Of a stretch of DNA of 64,000 bases, positions 29,168 through 37,119 are shown piece by piece. The notes below the pieces were generated by a model, which was not told where the DNA came from, did no database searches, and saw nothing but the letters and a program-made list of their open reading frames with translations. Location of the stretch: positions 62,001 to 126,000 of the IMG/VR virus record IMGVR_UViG_3300023274_000001. The stretch is one strand, 5' to 3'. The position numbers were made by a program, and so were the translations under genes. This DNA comes from a virus. Each line of letters starts with the position of its first letter. Position 1 is the stretch's first letter.

Positions 29168-30067
29168 TCAGATCGAGATGCCGACCTCGGCCCACGCCTC
29201 GCGCACCGCAGGGTTCAGGCCGCCCGAGTGCGTCCAGGTGGCCAGCGCGAGCTGCTTGAAGGTCGAGCGCGGCCCGAGGTCTTCCATCGCCCGACGCCAC
29301 ATCGCCAGCGGCCGTCCCCAGCTCGGCTCCCCGGTCTTCTCGCAGAGCAGGGCGAAGGCCCGGTTCGGGATGCCCGAGTTGATGTGGACGCCGCCGTTGT
29401 CGGCCCGGATCTTCTTGTACTGGTCCATGTGGCCAGGCTGCGGATCCCGGCCGAGGACGTCGTTGTCGTACGCGGTGCCCGGGTGCAGCATGTGCCGGAC
29501 CGCCGAGGCGCCGTCGACCAGGATCTCCTCCCCGATCCGCCAGTCGTGCTGGTCCTGCTTGACCCACTGCTGGACGCAGGCGCCGAAGACGTCGGCCAGA
29601 TGCTCGTTCAGGGCGCCGGACTCACCGGAGTAAATGAGCCCCGGGCCGAGCGAGACGAGCGCGTGGCCGAACTCGTGGGCCATGATGTCGAGCGCCTTGG
29701 TGAAGTCGCCGAACACGGCCCCGTCGCCTTCGCCGAAGACGAGGTAGTTGCCGTTGAAGAAGGCGTTCGCGTAGTCGCGGCCGTAGTGCACGACTCCGTC
29801 GGGAAACTCGTCGGTCCCCAGGAGCTGGCTGATCAGGTAGGCGTTGCCCTTGACGCGTTCGGCCGCCTCGTCGTTGCCGCCCTGGACGAGCGCGCCGGGG
29901 ATGGCCACCTTGTTCGACGCGGTGTAGACGCGGATCGGACCGGAGGGGGCGACGGCGCTCTGCCGTTCTGCCCGGAGAGTGGTGTCGACCTTGATCCCGG
30001 CATTGAAAGACTTGTCGGTCTCGGCGACTTTCTTCGACATGTGCGGAGGGATGAAAGTGCAGATCAT
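29168..30067 (-). CDS. Protealysin-like M4 zinc metallopeptidase
   Basis: 299 residues. HEFGH (131-135) with two zinc His and the catalytic Glu, GALNEHLADVFG with the third zinc ligand E155, and DNGGVHINSGIPN with the catalytic His228 are the complete M4 (thermolysin-family) set. The N-terminus ICTFIPPHMSKKVAETD matches the short PPx-containing propeptide of protealysin-type enzymes, and no signal peptide is present, so it should act in the cytoplasm or be released at lysis. Possible leaderless message: TAGACT lies six bases before the ATG. Virion-protein processing, host-protein attack or a moron role are all possible. Confidence 0.9.
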   Translation of the reverse strand: MICTFIPPHMSKKVAETDKSFNAGIKVDTTLRAERQSAVAPSGPIRVYTASNKVAIPGALVQGGNDEAAERVKGNAYLISQLLGTDEFPDGVVHYGRDYANAFFNGNYLVFGEGDGAVFGDFTKALDIMAHEFGHALVSLGPGLIYSGESGALNEHLADVFGACVQQWVKQDQHDWRIGEEILVDGASAVRHMLHPGTAYDNDVLGRDPQPGHMDQYKKIRADNGGVHINSGIPNRAFALLCEKTGEPSWGRPLAMWRRAMEDLGPRSTFKQLALATWTHSGGLNPAVREAWAEVGISI

Positions 30068-30073
30068 GACGGC

Positions 30074-30103
30074 AGTCTACGCACCCCCTCTCACCGGTAG
30101 AAT
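30074..30103. promoter_or_regulatory. Divergent -10 elements between two metalloprotease genes
   Basis: TAGACT on the minus strand (30079-30074), six bases before the M4 ATG, and TAGAAT on the plus strand (30098-30103), 23 bases before the GTG at 30127. The two -10 elements are 18 bp apart, so each lies in the -35 zone of the other. No consensus -35 is visible. Confidence 0.4.
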
Positions 30104-30126
30104 CCATCCGTGGAAAGGAGTACTTC

Positions 30127-30582
30127 GTGGCTCTGGAGAAGTCGTTCCGGGTGAGCACCCGCCATTCCGGCAGCCGCCGGTTCGTGCGGGTCTCCCTCTA
30201 CTCGGATGCCGGTTCGATGCGCGCGGCGGCCCTGCGGCACAGCCAGCGCGAGGGGTACATCCGCGACGACGAGTACAGCGGTGCGCATGGCGTCACCCAC
30301 ACCTTCGACGTCCTGCACATCGGCGCCGACGGCAGTGAGAAACGCAGCCCCACGGCAGCCCACATCCGCATGTACGACGGGGCGCTCGGCACCAGCGTGG
30401 TCACTCACGAGGTGGTGCACGCGGCCATGAGCATCTACAACCAGGACTGCCTGAAGGACGGCACGGCCCACGAGGACATGAACCGTGAGGAGATCCTGGC
30501 GTATCTCGTCGGCGACCTGGCGGCCCGCATCGTGAACAAGATCTACGAGTTCGGCTACTACGGGAAGGACGACGATGCCTGA
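30127..30582 (+). CDS. HEXXH zincin-like metalloprotein, 151 aa
   Basis: GTG with GGAAAGGAGTACTTC. TSVVTHEVVHAAMSIY has H94, E95 and H98 of a zinc-metallopeptidase helix, and NREEILAYLVGDL 23 residues later offers a third ligand Glu, as in minimal gluzincins. The N-terminal 80 residues are beta-rich (FRVSTRHSGSRRFVRVSL). It is divergent from the M4 peptidase gene and may share its promoter region. Could be a protease, or a toxin- or ImmA-like protein. Confidence 0.72.
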   Translation: MALEKSFRVSTRHSGSRRFVRVSLYSDAGSMRAAALRHSQREGYIRDDEYSGAHGVTHTFDVLHIGADGSEKRSPTAAHIRMYDGALGTSVVTHEVVHAAMSIYNQDCLKDGTAHEDMNREEILAYLVGDLAARIVNKIYEFGYYGKDDDA

Positions 30583-31021
30583 CGTGAACGGCGAGGACGA
30601 GCGGATGCTCCAGGCGGGCATGAAGACCAGGCCCACCCCCGAGGACAAGGCGGATTTCTTCCTGGAGGAGCAGCTTCGCGAAGCCCGCAGGCAGCAACGT
30701 GAACTGAACCAAAAGTACCCCTACATGGACGGTGGCAAGACGGTCCTGGGACCTGGGGTCTTTACCGACGGTGCGGTGATTTCCTGGAAGGGTGAGAACT
30801 ACGTCCCGCAGTCCCACCTGAAGGCGTATCGGGACGTACGTGCGGTCGCCGCAATCCACTGTTCGGCCCTGATGGAGCTTCTGCACGACGAAGGGATCCG
30901 TCTCCCCGAGAACGCCCTACGGGTCTATCAGCTCCTCTACGACGAACTGACGCTGACGATGCCTGCCTTGGCTAAGGCGCATCCCGCCGTGCTGCCCCGA
31001 CTTCCGGAGGGAATGGAATGA
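30575..31021 (+). CDS. Hypothetical protein, 148 aa
   Basis: ATG overlaps the end of the HEXXH gene with GGGAAGGACGACG. A charged coiled coil at 30-50 (FFLEEQLREARRQQRELNQK) and a helical C-terminal half (RAVAAIHCSALMELLHDEGI). No motif recognised. Its stop overlaps the next start. Confidence 0.7.
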   Translation: MPDVNGEDERMLQAGMKTRPTPEDKADFFLEEQLREARRQQRELNQKYPYMDGGKTVLGPGVFTDGAVISWKGENYVPQSHLKAYRDVRAVAAIHCSALMELLHDEGIRLPENALRVYQLLYDELTLTMPALAKAHPAVLPRLPEGME

Positions 31022-31380
31022 TCCTGCTCGACGGCTACTGCCCCACCTGCGGAAACCAGACCCTCTACGCGGAGGAGATGCGGGTGGTTAACCGCATCAT
31101 CTGCATGGGCGACGACTGCCCGGATCCGCACTCGGTGCACCGGATCCTCCAGGACACGCAGACCGACCACATCGTGCACTTCTCCGGCTCCGGGTTCACC
31201 ATCCGGCACCCGCTGCGCGAGCGCATCGACGACGCCCTGATGGACTGCGAGCTGCACCTGGCCCTGATGGGCATGCCCGGCCCGCCGGAGGGCAGGCCCG
31301 GCCGGTTCCGGATGTTCATGAAGGACGGCCGCTGGGACATGGAGCGATTGGAAGAAACGGAACGGGCGGATACCGCATGA
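31018..31380 (+). CDS. DUF6085-like zinc-ribbon protein, 120 aa
   Basis: ATG overlaps the previous stop. [15 protein letters not shown] and [11 protein letters not shown] form a zinc-ribbon; the rest, [20 protein letters not shown] and [13 protein letters not shown], matches a family widespread in Streptomyces and its phages (DUF6085, from memory). Function of the family is unknown. Confidence 0.75.
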   Translation: MILLDGYCPTCGNQTLYAEEMRVVNRIICMGDDCPDPHSVHRILQDTQTDHIVHFSGSGFTIRHPLRERIDDALMDCELHLALMGMPGPPEGRPGRFRMFMKDGRWDMERLEETERADTA

Positions 31381-31727
31381 CGAGACAGAAGAAGACCCCC
31401 GAACAGAAGCTGGCCCGGCTGATCCAGGCGGGCACTTCCAAGCAGTACAGCGTCTGCCTCGCCGAGGCCAAGGTGATCCTCGCCGGTCGGGAAGAGGGTG
31501 CCGACGTTCTCGACATGAACTGCGGGGACCGCCTCACGGACTGGGTCTGCTCACTCCCTCCAGGTCCGCACCCCGGGTGGCGACACCTGGAGACCCTGAC
31601 GGGCATCTGGTGGTCTCAGTCGAGGGCCTTCCCCTACTCGAACGCCGTCAAGGAAGAACCCGTCCCGAAGACCTTCCGGGGTCCGTCGGCCGATCTCGTG
31701 ATCCTCGACGAAGCGGTGAAGCGATGA
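31377..31727 (+). CDS. Hypothetical protein, 116 aa
   Basis: ATG overlaps the previous stop. Basic N-terminus ([18 protein letters not shown]), then [20 protein letters not shown] and a Trp-rich middle. No domain recognised. Overlap with the methyltransferase start suggests a shared operon. Confidence 0.7.
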   Translation: MTRQKKTPEQKLARLIQAGTSKQYSVCLAEAKVILAGREEGADVLDMNCGDRLTDWVCSLPPGPHPGWRHLETLTGIWWSQSRAFPYSNAVKEEPVPKTFRGPSADLVILDEAVKR

Positions 31728-32434
31728 TGCCTGGGCAGTCACAGGACATGAAGCTCTTCGATTCCGGGCTGCTCTCGGCTGCCCTGGATGACGCCGCCTT
31801 TCCCCTCCTGGACGAACTCATGGAGTACTTCGTTCCCGAGGGGCCCTTCTTGACCTTCGGAGCGCCCGGGGCGGCCCGTGCCCTCAGCCTCTACGGCCGG
31901 ACCGTCCTGGCCGACCGTGACCCTTTCGCCGACCCCTTCAACGGCGCTCGCGAAGAGGGCATCGAGGTGCGTGTGGCCGGGCCCGAGGATCCGATGGTCT
32001 TCCCGCCGCGCCGGTTCGGCCTCGTGCATGCCCGCTGGCTTCCCTCGTTCGCGGGAAGCGTCCTGTCGAACATGACGAGGTGGCTGAAGCCCGGCGGAGT
32101 GCTGCTGATCGAGGCACCCGACGACTACCCGGCCCGCAACCTGCCGCGCGGCCCGTACCAGGCCGTCTCCCAGGCGCTCGCCGACCGGCTGAACCTGGCG
32201 TCCACGGCCCCGCTGCCCGGCTTGCTGGTGAGACACGGCCTCACCCACATCGGAGTACGCCACCAGCTCCCGCTGACCTCCGCCTTCCATGTGCTGTTCC
32301 AGCACCTGGTGGAGCGGGGCGCCCCGTGGCCGGAGGTGGAGGACGCGGACCTGCGCGACTGGCCGCATGACCCGGTGGCCCAGACTCCGGCACTCACGAA
32401 TGTGATGGCGTGGGGGCTGAAAACCCAGGAGTAA
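31724..32434 (+). CDS. Class I methyltransferase-like protein
   Basis: 236 residues. [20 protein letters not shown] followed by [20 protein letters not shown] is the post-motif IV/V block of class I SAM methyltransferases (a strand, then WLKPGG, then a beta strand). The motif I region is degenerate ([17 protein letters not shown]), with ADRDPF as a possible SAM-ribose acidic strand. It may be a small-molecule or lipid/sugar methyltransferase, or a non-catalytic relative. ATGATG start overlaps the previous stop. Confidence 0.65.
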   Translation: MMPGQSQDMKLFDSGLLSAALDDAAFPLLDELMEYFVPEGPFLTFGAPGAARALSLYGRTVLADRDPFADPFNGAREEGIEVRVAGPEDPMVFPPRRFGLVHARWLPSFAGSVLSNMTRWLKPGGVLLIEAPDDYPARNLPRGPYQAVSQALADRLNLASTAPLPGLLVRHGLTHIGVRHQLPLTSAFHVLFQHLVERGAPWPEVEDADLRDWPHDPVAQTPALTNVMAWGLKTQE

Positions 32435-32466
32435 TCTGCGGAAATACGCAGCAAGGTGCGAAGATG

Positions 32467-32472
32467 TATCCT
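32467..32472 (+). promoter_or_regulatory. -10-like element upstream of thyX
   Basis: TATCCT in a 94-base gap before thyX, with a small CTGCG-GAAATA-CGCAG hairpin just upstream (32436-32451). No consensus -35. Confidence 0.3.
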
Positions 32473-32528
32473 CACGCCGCTGAACGGACAGATCCGGCAG
32501 GAAGAGCCGGGCGGAGAAGGAGAAGAAC

Positions 32529-33311
32529 GTGCAGAGTGTGCAGCCCCGGGTGTACCTCATCAGTGCCCCGGCACTGGACTACGACGAGATCGAGGAGTAC
32601 CTGAACGAGGTCGGCGGCGGAAGCTGGCTCAGGCGGATCGACGAGGACGACGACGCCCAGAACCTCGTCGAGTTCGCGGGCCGGTTCTGCTACCGGAGCT
32701 GGGAACCCGGGCTGAACCCGAACGTGACGCGCATCCGTGAGGATCAGGGCAAGTACCTGGAGAACATCCTCAGCTCCCGGCACGGCTCGGTCCTGGAGCA
32801 CGCCCAGTTCACCTTCGCCCTGCACAACGTGAGCCGCGTCTTCACACACGAGCAGGTCCGCCACCGGGTCGGCACGGCGATCTCCCAGGAGTCGCTGCGG
32901 TTCGTGCGTCTGACCGATCTGCCGTTCTGGTTCCCGGACTGGACGGACGAGGACGAAGAGCTGAAGAGCCGGGCCGTGAAGCTCCTGGAGCAGATGGAGG
33001 AGTTCCAGGGCTGGATGGCGGAGCGCTTCGGGCTCGACAACCCGGGCGTGCCGTTCTCCGAGAAGAAGGCGAAGACGTCCTTCATGCGCCGCTTCGCCCC
33101 GGAAGGCGTGGCGACCGGCATGGTCTGGAGTGCGAACATCCGCACCCTGCGGCACACCATCGAGTCCCGTACGGCGAAGGGCGCCGAGGAGGAAATCCGG
33201 ATCATCTTCGACCGGATCGGCCGCATCATGCAGCAGGAGTGCCCGCTGCTCTTCGGTGACTACGAGGTCAGCGACGAGGGCGAGTGGATCCCGGGCTGGA
33301 GGAAGGTGTGA
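32529..33311 (+). CDS. thyX: Flavin-dependent thymidylate synthase ThyX
   Basis: 260 residues. The ThyX signature RHRVGTAISQESLRF is intact (RHR for FAD/dUMP, S and R later), preceded by HGSVLEHAQFTFALHNVSRV, which holds the HxxxxEH substrate motif, and followed by RTLRHTIESRTAKGAEEEIR with the dUMP-binding R-x4-R helix. It makes dTMP from dUMP with methylene-tetrahydrofolate and NADPH, raising dTTP supply. GTG with GGCGGAGAAGGAGAAGAAC. Confidence 0.95.
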   Translation: MQSVQPRVYLISAPALDYDEIEEYLNEVGGGSWLRRIDEDDDAQNLVEFAGRFCYRSWEPGLNPNVTRIREDQGKYLENILSSRHGSVLEHAQFTFALHNVSRVFTHEQVRHRVGTAISQESLRFVRLTDLPFWFPDWTDEDEELKSRAVKLLEQMEEFQGWMAERFGLDNPGVPFSEKKAKTSFMRRFAPEGVATGMVWSANIRTLRHTIESRTAKGAEEEIRIIFDRIGRIMQQECPLLFGDYEVSDEGEWIPGWRKV

Positions 33312-33454
33312 GTCCCTGGCTGCTTCTGCTGCTGGCGTGCCTGATCGGCGCGGTCTCCGGTGTGGTGACCTCGCTGCTCAGCGAGAAGACCATCCGGGCC
33401 CACGAGCGGGCGCGCTACCGCAGGGAAACCCTGGACGACCTGGGGGACGGATGA
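33308..33454 (+). CDS. Single-span membrane peptide, 48 aa
   Basis: GTG overlaps the thyX stop. Residues 3-25 are hydrophobic (PWLLLLLACLIGAVSGVV), followed by a basic cytoplasmic helix (KTIRAHERARYRRETLDD). The stop overlaps the next start. Function unknown; small one-helix proteins of this kind may influence the membrane during infection. Confidence 0.62.
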   Translation: MSPWLLLLLACLIGAVSGVVTSLLSEKTIRAHERARYRRETLDDLGDG

Positions 33455-33723
33455 GGCGCTACGAGGGCGAGGTGCTGGTCGTGGCCGGTGACGCCCTGCT
33501 CAACGCGAAGGCGTACCTGCTGGCGGTGGACGGATTCTGGGGCGGCTTCCTGACGATGCGCTCGACGGCCGGGGCGGAGCTGGTGATGGAGGCGCAGTTC
33601 AACAACCGCTTCCTCACCTTCAACACCCGCGACCCGTACCCCTTCACCCCGCGCCGCACGAACGAGGAATCCCCCGTTCTCAGAATCACCGGCCTGCGGT
33701 CCGTCCCTCCGGAGCTGAAGTGA
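33451..33723 (+). CDS. Small beta-rich protein, first of three related tandem genes
   Basis: 90 residues, ATG overlapping the previous stop. Opens RRYEGEVLVVAGDALLNAKA and holds a WGGFL segment near residue 30. The same order (Y/F-x-G-x-x-x-V at the start, WGG-x-L in the middle, L-x-x-A strand) recurs in the next two genes, so the three look like diverged duplicates. Function unknown. Confidence 0.7.
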   Translation: MRRYEGEVLVVAGDALLNAKAYLLAVDGFWGGFLTMRSTAGAELVMEAQFNNRFLTFNTRDPYPFTPRRTNEESPVLRITGLRSVPPELK

Positions 33724-34028
33724 TCCTCGACCGGTACGAGGGCCCGGCGTTCCTGGTGACCGAGGCGCGCACCCTCGACGGCGTCGTGCAGCTCACCTCC
33801 TGGCAGGGCGAGGAGATCTGCTACTGGGGCGGCGTGCTGCACCTGATCTCGGTCAGGGACCGCGCTCTGGCCATCGCCTCGGAGCACACCTTCCTGACGA
33901 TCGGCGGCCCCGAGACCTACGTGACGGTCACCGAAGGCGAGCAGGCAGACGGTCCGCTGGCCGTCACCGGGCACGGGCAGCCTCCGTTCGGGGCGCCGGA
34001 CAGAACCGCAGGACTGTCCTGGACGTGA
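33720..34028 (+). CDS. Small beta-rich protein, second of three related tandem genes
   Basis: 102 residues, GTG overlapping the previous stop. Opens ILDRYEGPAFLVTEARTLDG and has YWGGVLHLISVRDRAL, mirroring its neighbours. Its end is Pro/Gly-rich. Function unknown. Confidence 0.7.
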   Translation: MILDRYEGPAFLVTEARTLDGVVQLTSWQGEEICYWGGVLHLISVRDRALAIASEHTFLTIGGPETYVTVTEGEQADGPLAVTGHGQPPFGAPDRTAGLSWT

Positions 34029-34148
34029 GAGGGCATGTGCCTGGCACAACCGAAAAGGTGCCCCTGGTCCGAAGCGCACCGGTATCCGCCTTGCGTCTTC
34101 CCTCGCGCAATCAGGAGAGAAGGCGCAAGGCAGTGCAATGATCACCCC

Positions 34149-34445
34149 ATGGCGATGGATTTCTACGTGGGCCCTGCGGTGCTCACCCTCGACGGCGAGA
34201 CCATCGGCGTGACAGCGTTCATCGACTCCAGCGCCAGCCGGGGCCTGTACGTCTGGGGCGGCTTCCTGGACACGCACCGCGAGGAACTGCGCTTCGCGGC
34301 GGTCGAGGCGGAACGGACCCGGCTGGCCTTACCGGGACGCGAGGGCTCGGACATCGATGTCGTCTACACCTCGGGCCAGGGCATCGGCTTCATGGGCACC
34401 GGGCCTTCCCCGCTGGAGACCTCCGAGCGCTGCGAAGGCTCATAG
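34149..34445 (+). CDS. Small beta-rich protein, third of three related tandem genes
   Basis: 98 residues from ATG (a second ATG two codons later is possible). Opens MAMDFYVGPAVLTLDGE and has LYVWGGFLDTHREELRFA, again the WGG-x-L pattern. 120 bases separate it from the second copy and no strong ribosome site is seen. Function unknown. Confidence 0.65.
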   Translation: MAMDFYVGPAVLTLDGETIGVTAFIDSSASRGLYVWGGFLDTHREELRFAAVEAERTRLALPGREGSDIDVVYTSGQGIGFMGTGPSPLETSERCEGS

Positions 34446-34454
34446 GTCCGACGA

Positions 34455-34811
34455 CCGAACTCCAGTGCTACAGAGTTAATTACTCTCAGGACGTAACGAA
34501 CTCTGCATCAAAGAGGCTCTACGCGGGTAGCCCATCGGATCACTGATGGGGCCTCCCGCAGGAGGAGCAGTACAGGTATCCGGCGTACCCGGTGATCGAG
34601 CCGTCCCGGGAAACGCACACCAGGCCGACGGGATCCCCGTTGAGCTGGAACCACGCCTCGCCGCAGAAGCGGCACACGGCACCGTCGTAACTCCCCTCTC
34701 TCGCTTCGCTCTTCTTGCGGAACTCGTTGATGTCGGTGACGTCCATGCATCCACCATCCCCCACTCGGGGTGACGTACCCAAGGGGAACGGGTAATCGAA
34801 CTGGAGTTCGG
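34455..34811. repeat. 12-bp perfect inverted repeats flanking a minus-strand gene
   Basis: CCGAACTCCAGT (34455-34466) and ACTGGAGTTCGG (34800-34811) are exact inverted copies enclosing the opposite-strand gene at 34540-34746. The unit of 357 bp may be an inserted cassette, or the repeats may be operator sites. Confidence 0.5.
34540..34746 (-). CDS. Zinc-ribbon protein, 68 aa
   Basis: ATG with GGTGGATGC. CRFCGEAWFQ and LYCSSCGRPHQ give a four-Cys zinc-ribbon with about 28 residues between pairs; the N-terminus is a charged helix. It is the only minus-strand gene between 30.1 and 64 kb and is bracketed by 12-bp inverted repeats, suggesting separate acquisition. Confidence 0.75.
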   Translation of the reverse strand: MDVTDINEFRKKSEAREGSYDGAVCRFCGEAWFQLNGDPVGLVCVSRDGSITGYAGYLYCSSCGRPHQ

Positions 34812-34854
34812 CCCTATAGGGGAGTCGCAGCGAGATTTTTGTGGGGTCAGGACT

Positions 34855-34860
34855 TAGGAT
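34855..34860 (+). promoter_or_regulatory. TAGGAT -10 element before lipoprotein gene
   Basis: TAGGAT matches the favoured Streptomyces -10 hexamer and lies 38 bases before the lipoprotein ATG. No -35 of the TTGAC type at the expected distance. Confidence 0.35.
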
Positions 34861-34897
34861 TCCAGGTATCCCGGATGGTTTTCCCAAGGAGCGCGCC

Positions 34898-35227
34898 ATG
34901 AAGAGGTCCCTGATCGCCGTACCGGCCCTGCTGATGGTGCTCATGGGCTGCTCCGGCGGGGAACCGGACACCCCGGAGCCCTCGGCTACGGCTACGGCGG
35001 ACCTGAAGAAGGTCTCCGAGCGCTGGAACGAGATGACGCGGGACGAGCAGGCAGCCGTCTGCGCGGCGGCCTCGGGCCCCCTTCCCGGTGAAGGTGAGAT
35101 CGGCGGAACCGCGACCGCTTCGTCCCGGCCGGACTACCGGCTGATGCTCCAGGCGATCGAGGCGGCGGGCTACACCCAGCCGGAGGCGACCGCGATGCTC
35201 CCCTATGCGCTGAACGAGTGCCGGTGA
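34898..35227 (+). CDS. Lipoprotein, 109 aa
   Basis: MKRSLIAVPALLMVLMGCSG is a type II signal peptide with lipobox LMGC, so Cys17 should be lipidated. The mature part starts with a Pro/Thr/Ala linker and continues with a helical region (EMTRDEQAAVCAAASG, EAAGYTQPEATAMLPYALNE). Membrane-anchored on the outer face, it is a candidate for superinfection exclusion. AAGGAGCGCGCC precedes the ATG. Confidence 0.82.
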   Translation: MKRSLIAVPALLMVLMGCSGGEPDTPEPSATATADLKKVSERWNEMTRDEQAAVCAAASGPLPGEGEIGGTATASSRPDYRLMLQAIEAAGYTQPEATAMLPYALNECR

Positions 35228-35352
35228 AACTCTCGCGCGAACAGAAGGCATGGATCGGGAATGCACTGGTGTGCCCCCGCTGCCTTCGCATGCGATCACC
35301 TTTCCACTGGATCCTCGTGAGGCTGGGAATCTGCGATGACTACTCCTACTGA
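35224..35352 (+). CDS. CxxC micro-protein, 42 aa
   Basis: GTG overlaps the lipoprotein stop and the end overlaps the next ATG. Basic helix then VCPRCLRMRSPFHWIL, half a zinc-ribbon. Too short for family naming. Confidence 0.55.
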   Translation: MKLSREQKAWIGNALVCPRCLRMRSPFHWILVRLGICDDYSY

Positions 35353-35590
35353 CTTCTCCGTCTGTCCCAGGTGCGGTGACGAGATCCCGCCGGACAATGA
35401 CGCGACCGGGGAAGGACCCGTGTACTGGACGATCTCCGAGGAACCGTTCTGCTCGATGGAATGCGTGATCTTCGTTCATCGCATGTGGCTGAAGCGGAAA
35501 GAAGGCCGGGCGGAGATGAGTGCGGCAGAAGTACTCGCAGCTCTGAAGGATCGCGCGGAACTGAACAAGCAGCAAGGACAAAACGGCTGA
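35336..35590 (+). CDS. Zinc-ribbon protein, 84 aa
   Basis: ATG within the end of the preceding gene. VCPRCGDEIPPD and FCSMECVIFVHRMW form a C-x2-C/C-x3-C zinc-binding pair; the C-terminal third is a charged helix. Last gene before the 2.7-kb non-coding region. Function unknown. Confidence 0.7.
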   Translation: MTTPTDFSVCPRCGDEIPPDNDATGEGPVYWTISEEPFCSMECVIFVHRMWLKRKEGRAEMSAAEVLAALKDRAELNKQQGQNG

Positions 35591-35639
35591 AGGCCAGAAT
35601 GCTCTGACGGATGCATGGTCCTAACCTGGGACCCAAATT

Positions 35640-36490
35640 CAAATTCAATTCCGCATTTGGTTTTCTACCGTGAGAGAATTTCGACTGAATTTCCCGCGAA
35701 TTTTCCCGCAGGTTTTCTCGCACCCGCTCCGCTCGCACTCCCGCTCACATTCCCTTGCATATCCATGTGCATTCATTGTGCATACGTGTGTGCATTGACG
35801 TGAGATATAGAGCTAGTGAATAGAGCGTAGATATCCCTGCATTAGCTAGCTGTTGATTCCCCTGCATTCCATCCCTTCCATTGCTGCGCATTCCCCCTGC
35901 ATTCCATCTGTTGCATTCCCCTGCACATTCCGAGTGTGTGTGATGAGAGACAGCAGATATCGAGACTCCGAATAGCCTCCCGCTTTCCCTCGCTTTCCCT
36001 TTCCTCTCACCTCCCGCTTTCCTCTCACTGCATAGGTTCATGTGTATGTGTGTATTGGGTGTGAGCAGTACAGACGTGAATGCGAAATAGCGATATCGAG
36101 ATACCCGCGCATTCCCTTTCCGAGTGCTCCCGCATTCCCCCTGAATTCCCGCGCGCTCCCGCTCCCGCTCACGTGCTCCCACCTGCACGCATACACACAT
36201 GATCATGCGCACCCTGCATACCGAGTGATCACCCGCTCACGTGCTCCCGCATTGCGTGCACTCCGGCACCGTGCGCCGTTCCCGCTCATGTGCTCCCGAG
36301 TGGCCAGGCAAGCGCGCTCACGCGCGAACGCGCATCGCGTCGCGCCCCCGCGCGCGCCGCTGCACGCGCGACCCCTCCGGCATGCTCCCGCTCCGTTCGC
36401 TCACATGTGTACTCACGTGCTCATCTGTGCTGATCAGTCCCCCTCGCTTCACATTCCCTCCCATCCCTCCCCTTCCCCTTCAAATCAGAC
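35640..36490. repeat. Pyrimidine-rich repeat block
   Basis: The plus strand is dominated by C and T, with many copies of GCATTCC (for example around 35870-35935 and 36105-36140) and CTCCCGC (for example 35737, 35978, 36124, 36154, 36240, 36380). Reading frames through it give RERERER-like low-complexity products and are not taken as genes. Confidence 0.65.
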
Positions 36491-36874
36491 ATAGCTACAC
36501 ACACTGACCCTGCAATGTGGGAGCGCAACGACGTGCATGCACTCCGGGAGTCCTCACGTTTCCGCAGCTCAGGAGCATGATCACAGCAAACTCCGACATA
36601 CGGGACAACGCTGTGACCTGCGGTTTCAACAGTTCGTTGTACCGGTTTCGAGCGCGAGAAAGTGGAGCCATCCTGCCCAAATAAGTAACTAAGAGTGGTC
36701 TTCCCTCACTTGCTTCTCACTCTATGTATATGCATTGCAGGTCGCAGCGCTGACGTGCGCGTACGTGTATGAACCGGACATGTGGGAGTTATGAGCACAC
36801 ATGCCGCTGCCTTCCTCACGCTCGAAACCCTCCCCTCCCTGCCTGTCTCGCGTAGCTATGTCCGAGTTTGTACA

Positions 36875-36890
36875 TGTGACCTGCGTCACA
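36875..36890. promoter_or_regulatory. Crp-type palindromic box 1
   Basis: TGTGACCTGCGTCACA is a perfect dyad of TGTGAC and GTCACA around CTGC. It fits the classical CRP box TGTGA-N6-TCACA and also GTG-N6-GNCAC, the form reported for Streptomyces Crp. Confidence 0.6.
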
Positions 36891-37119
36891 CTTTTATCGA
36901 TGCTTGCTACACCTACCGATTCGCTCCCTCGTTTGCTCACCGCAAATTCTTGACCCATCTGTCGTACATGTCCGTTTCGTGTCGTGAAGTCCGGTAGGTT
37001 CTCCATGCCTCTGACCTGCACAAACAGAAAGTCTCCCGACGTTTCCGCAGGTACAAGAGCTGACAGAACCTTTTTTGAGAAAAATCTTGAACTCCTCGTT
37101 TTCGCAGGTCAGAGCCCAT

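Noticed and set aside
34812-34824. CCCTATAGGGGAG resembling the end of a T7-type promoter
   Set aside because: Only the last part matches; the TAATACGACTCA half is missing and no single-subunit phage polymerase is seen in the window.
35745-36212. 155-codon minus-strand reading frame with RERERER-like product
   Set aside because: Low-complexity translation of a purine-rich strand; no start leader and no codon bias.
35690-36490. CRISPR-like array in the repeated CATTCC block
   Set aside because: Repeats are 7-9 bases, irregularly spaced and not flanked by constant-length spacers.
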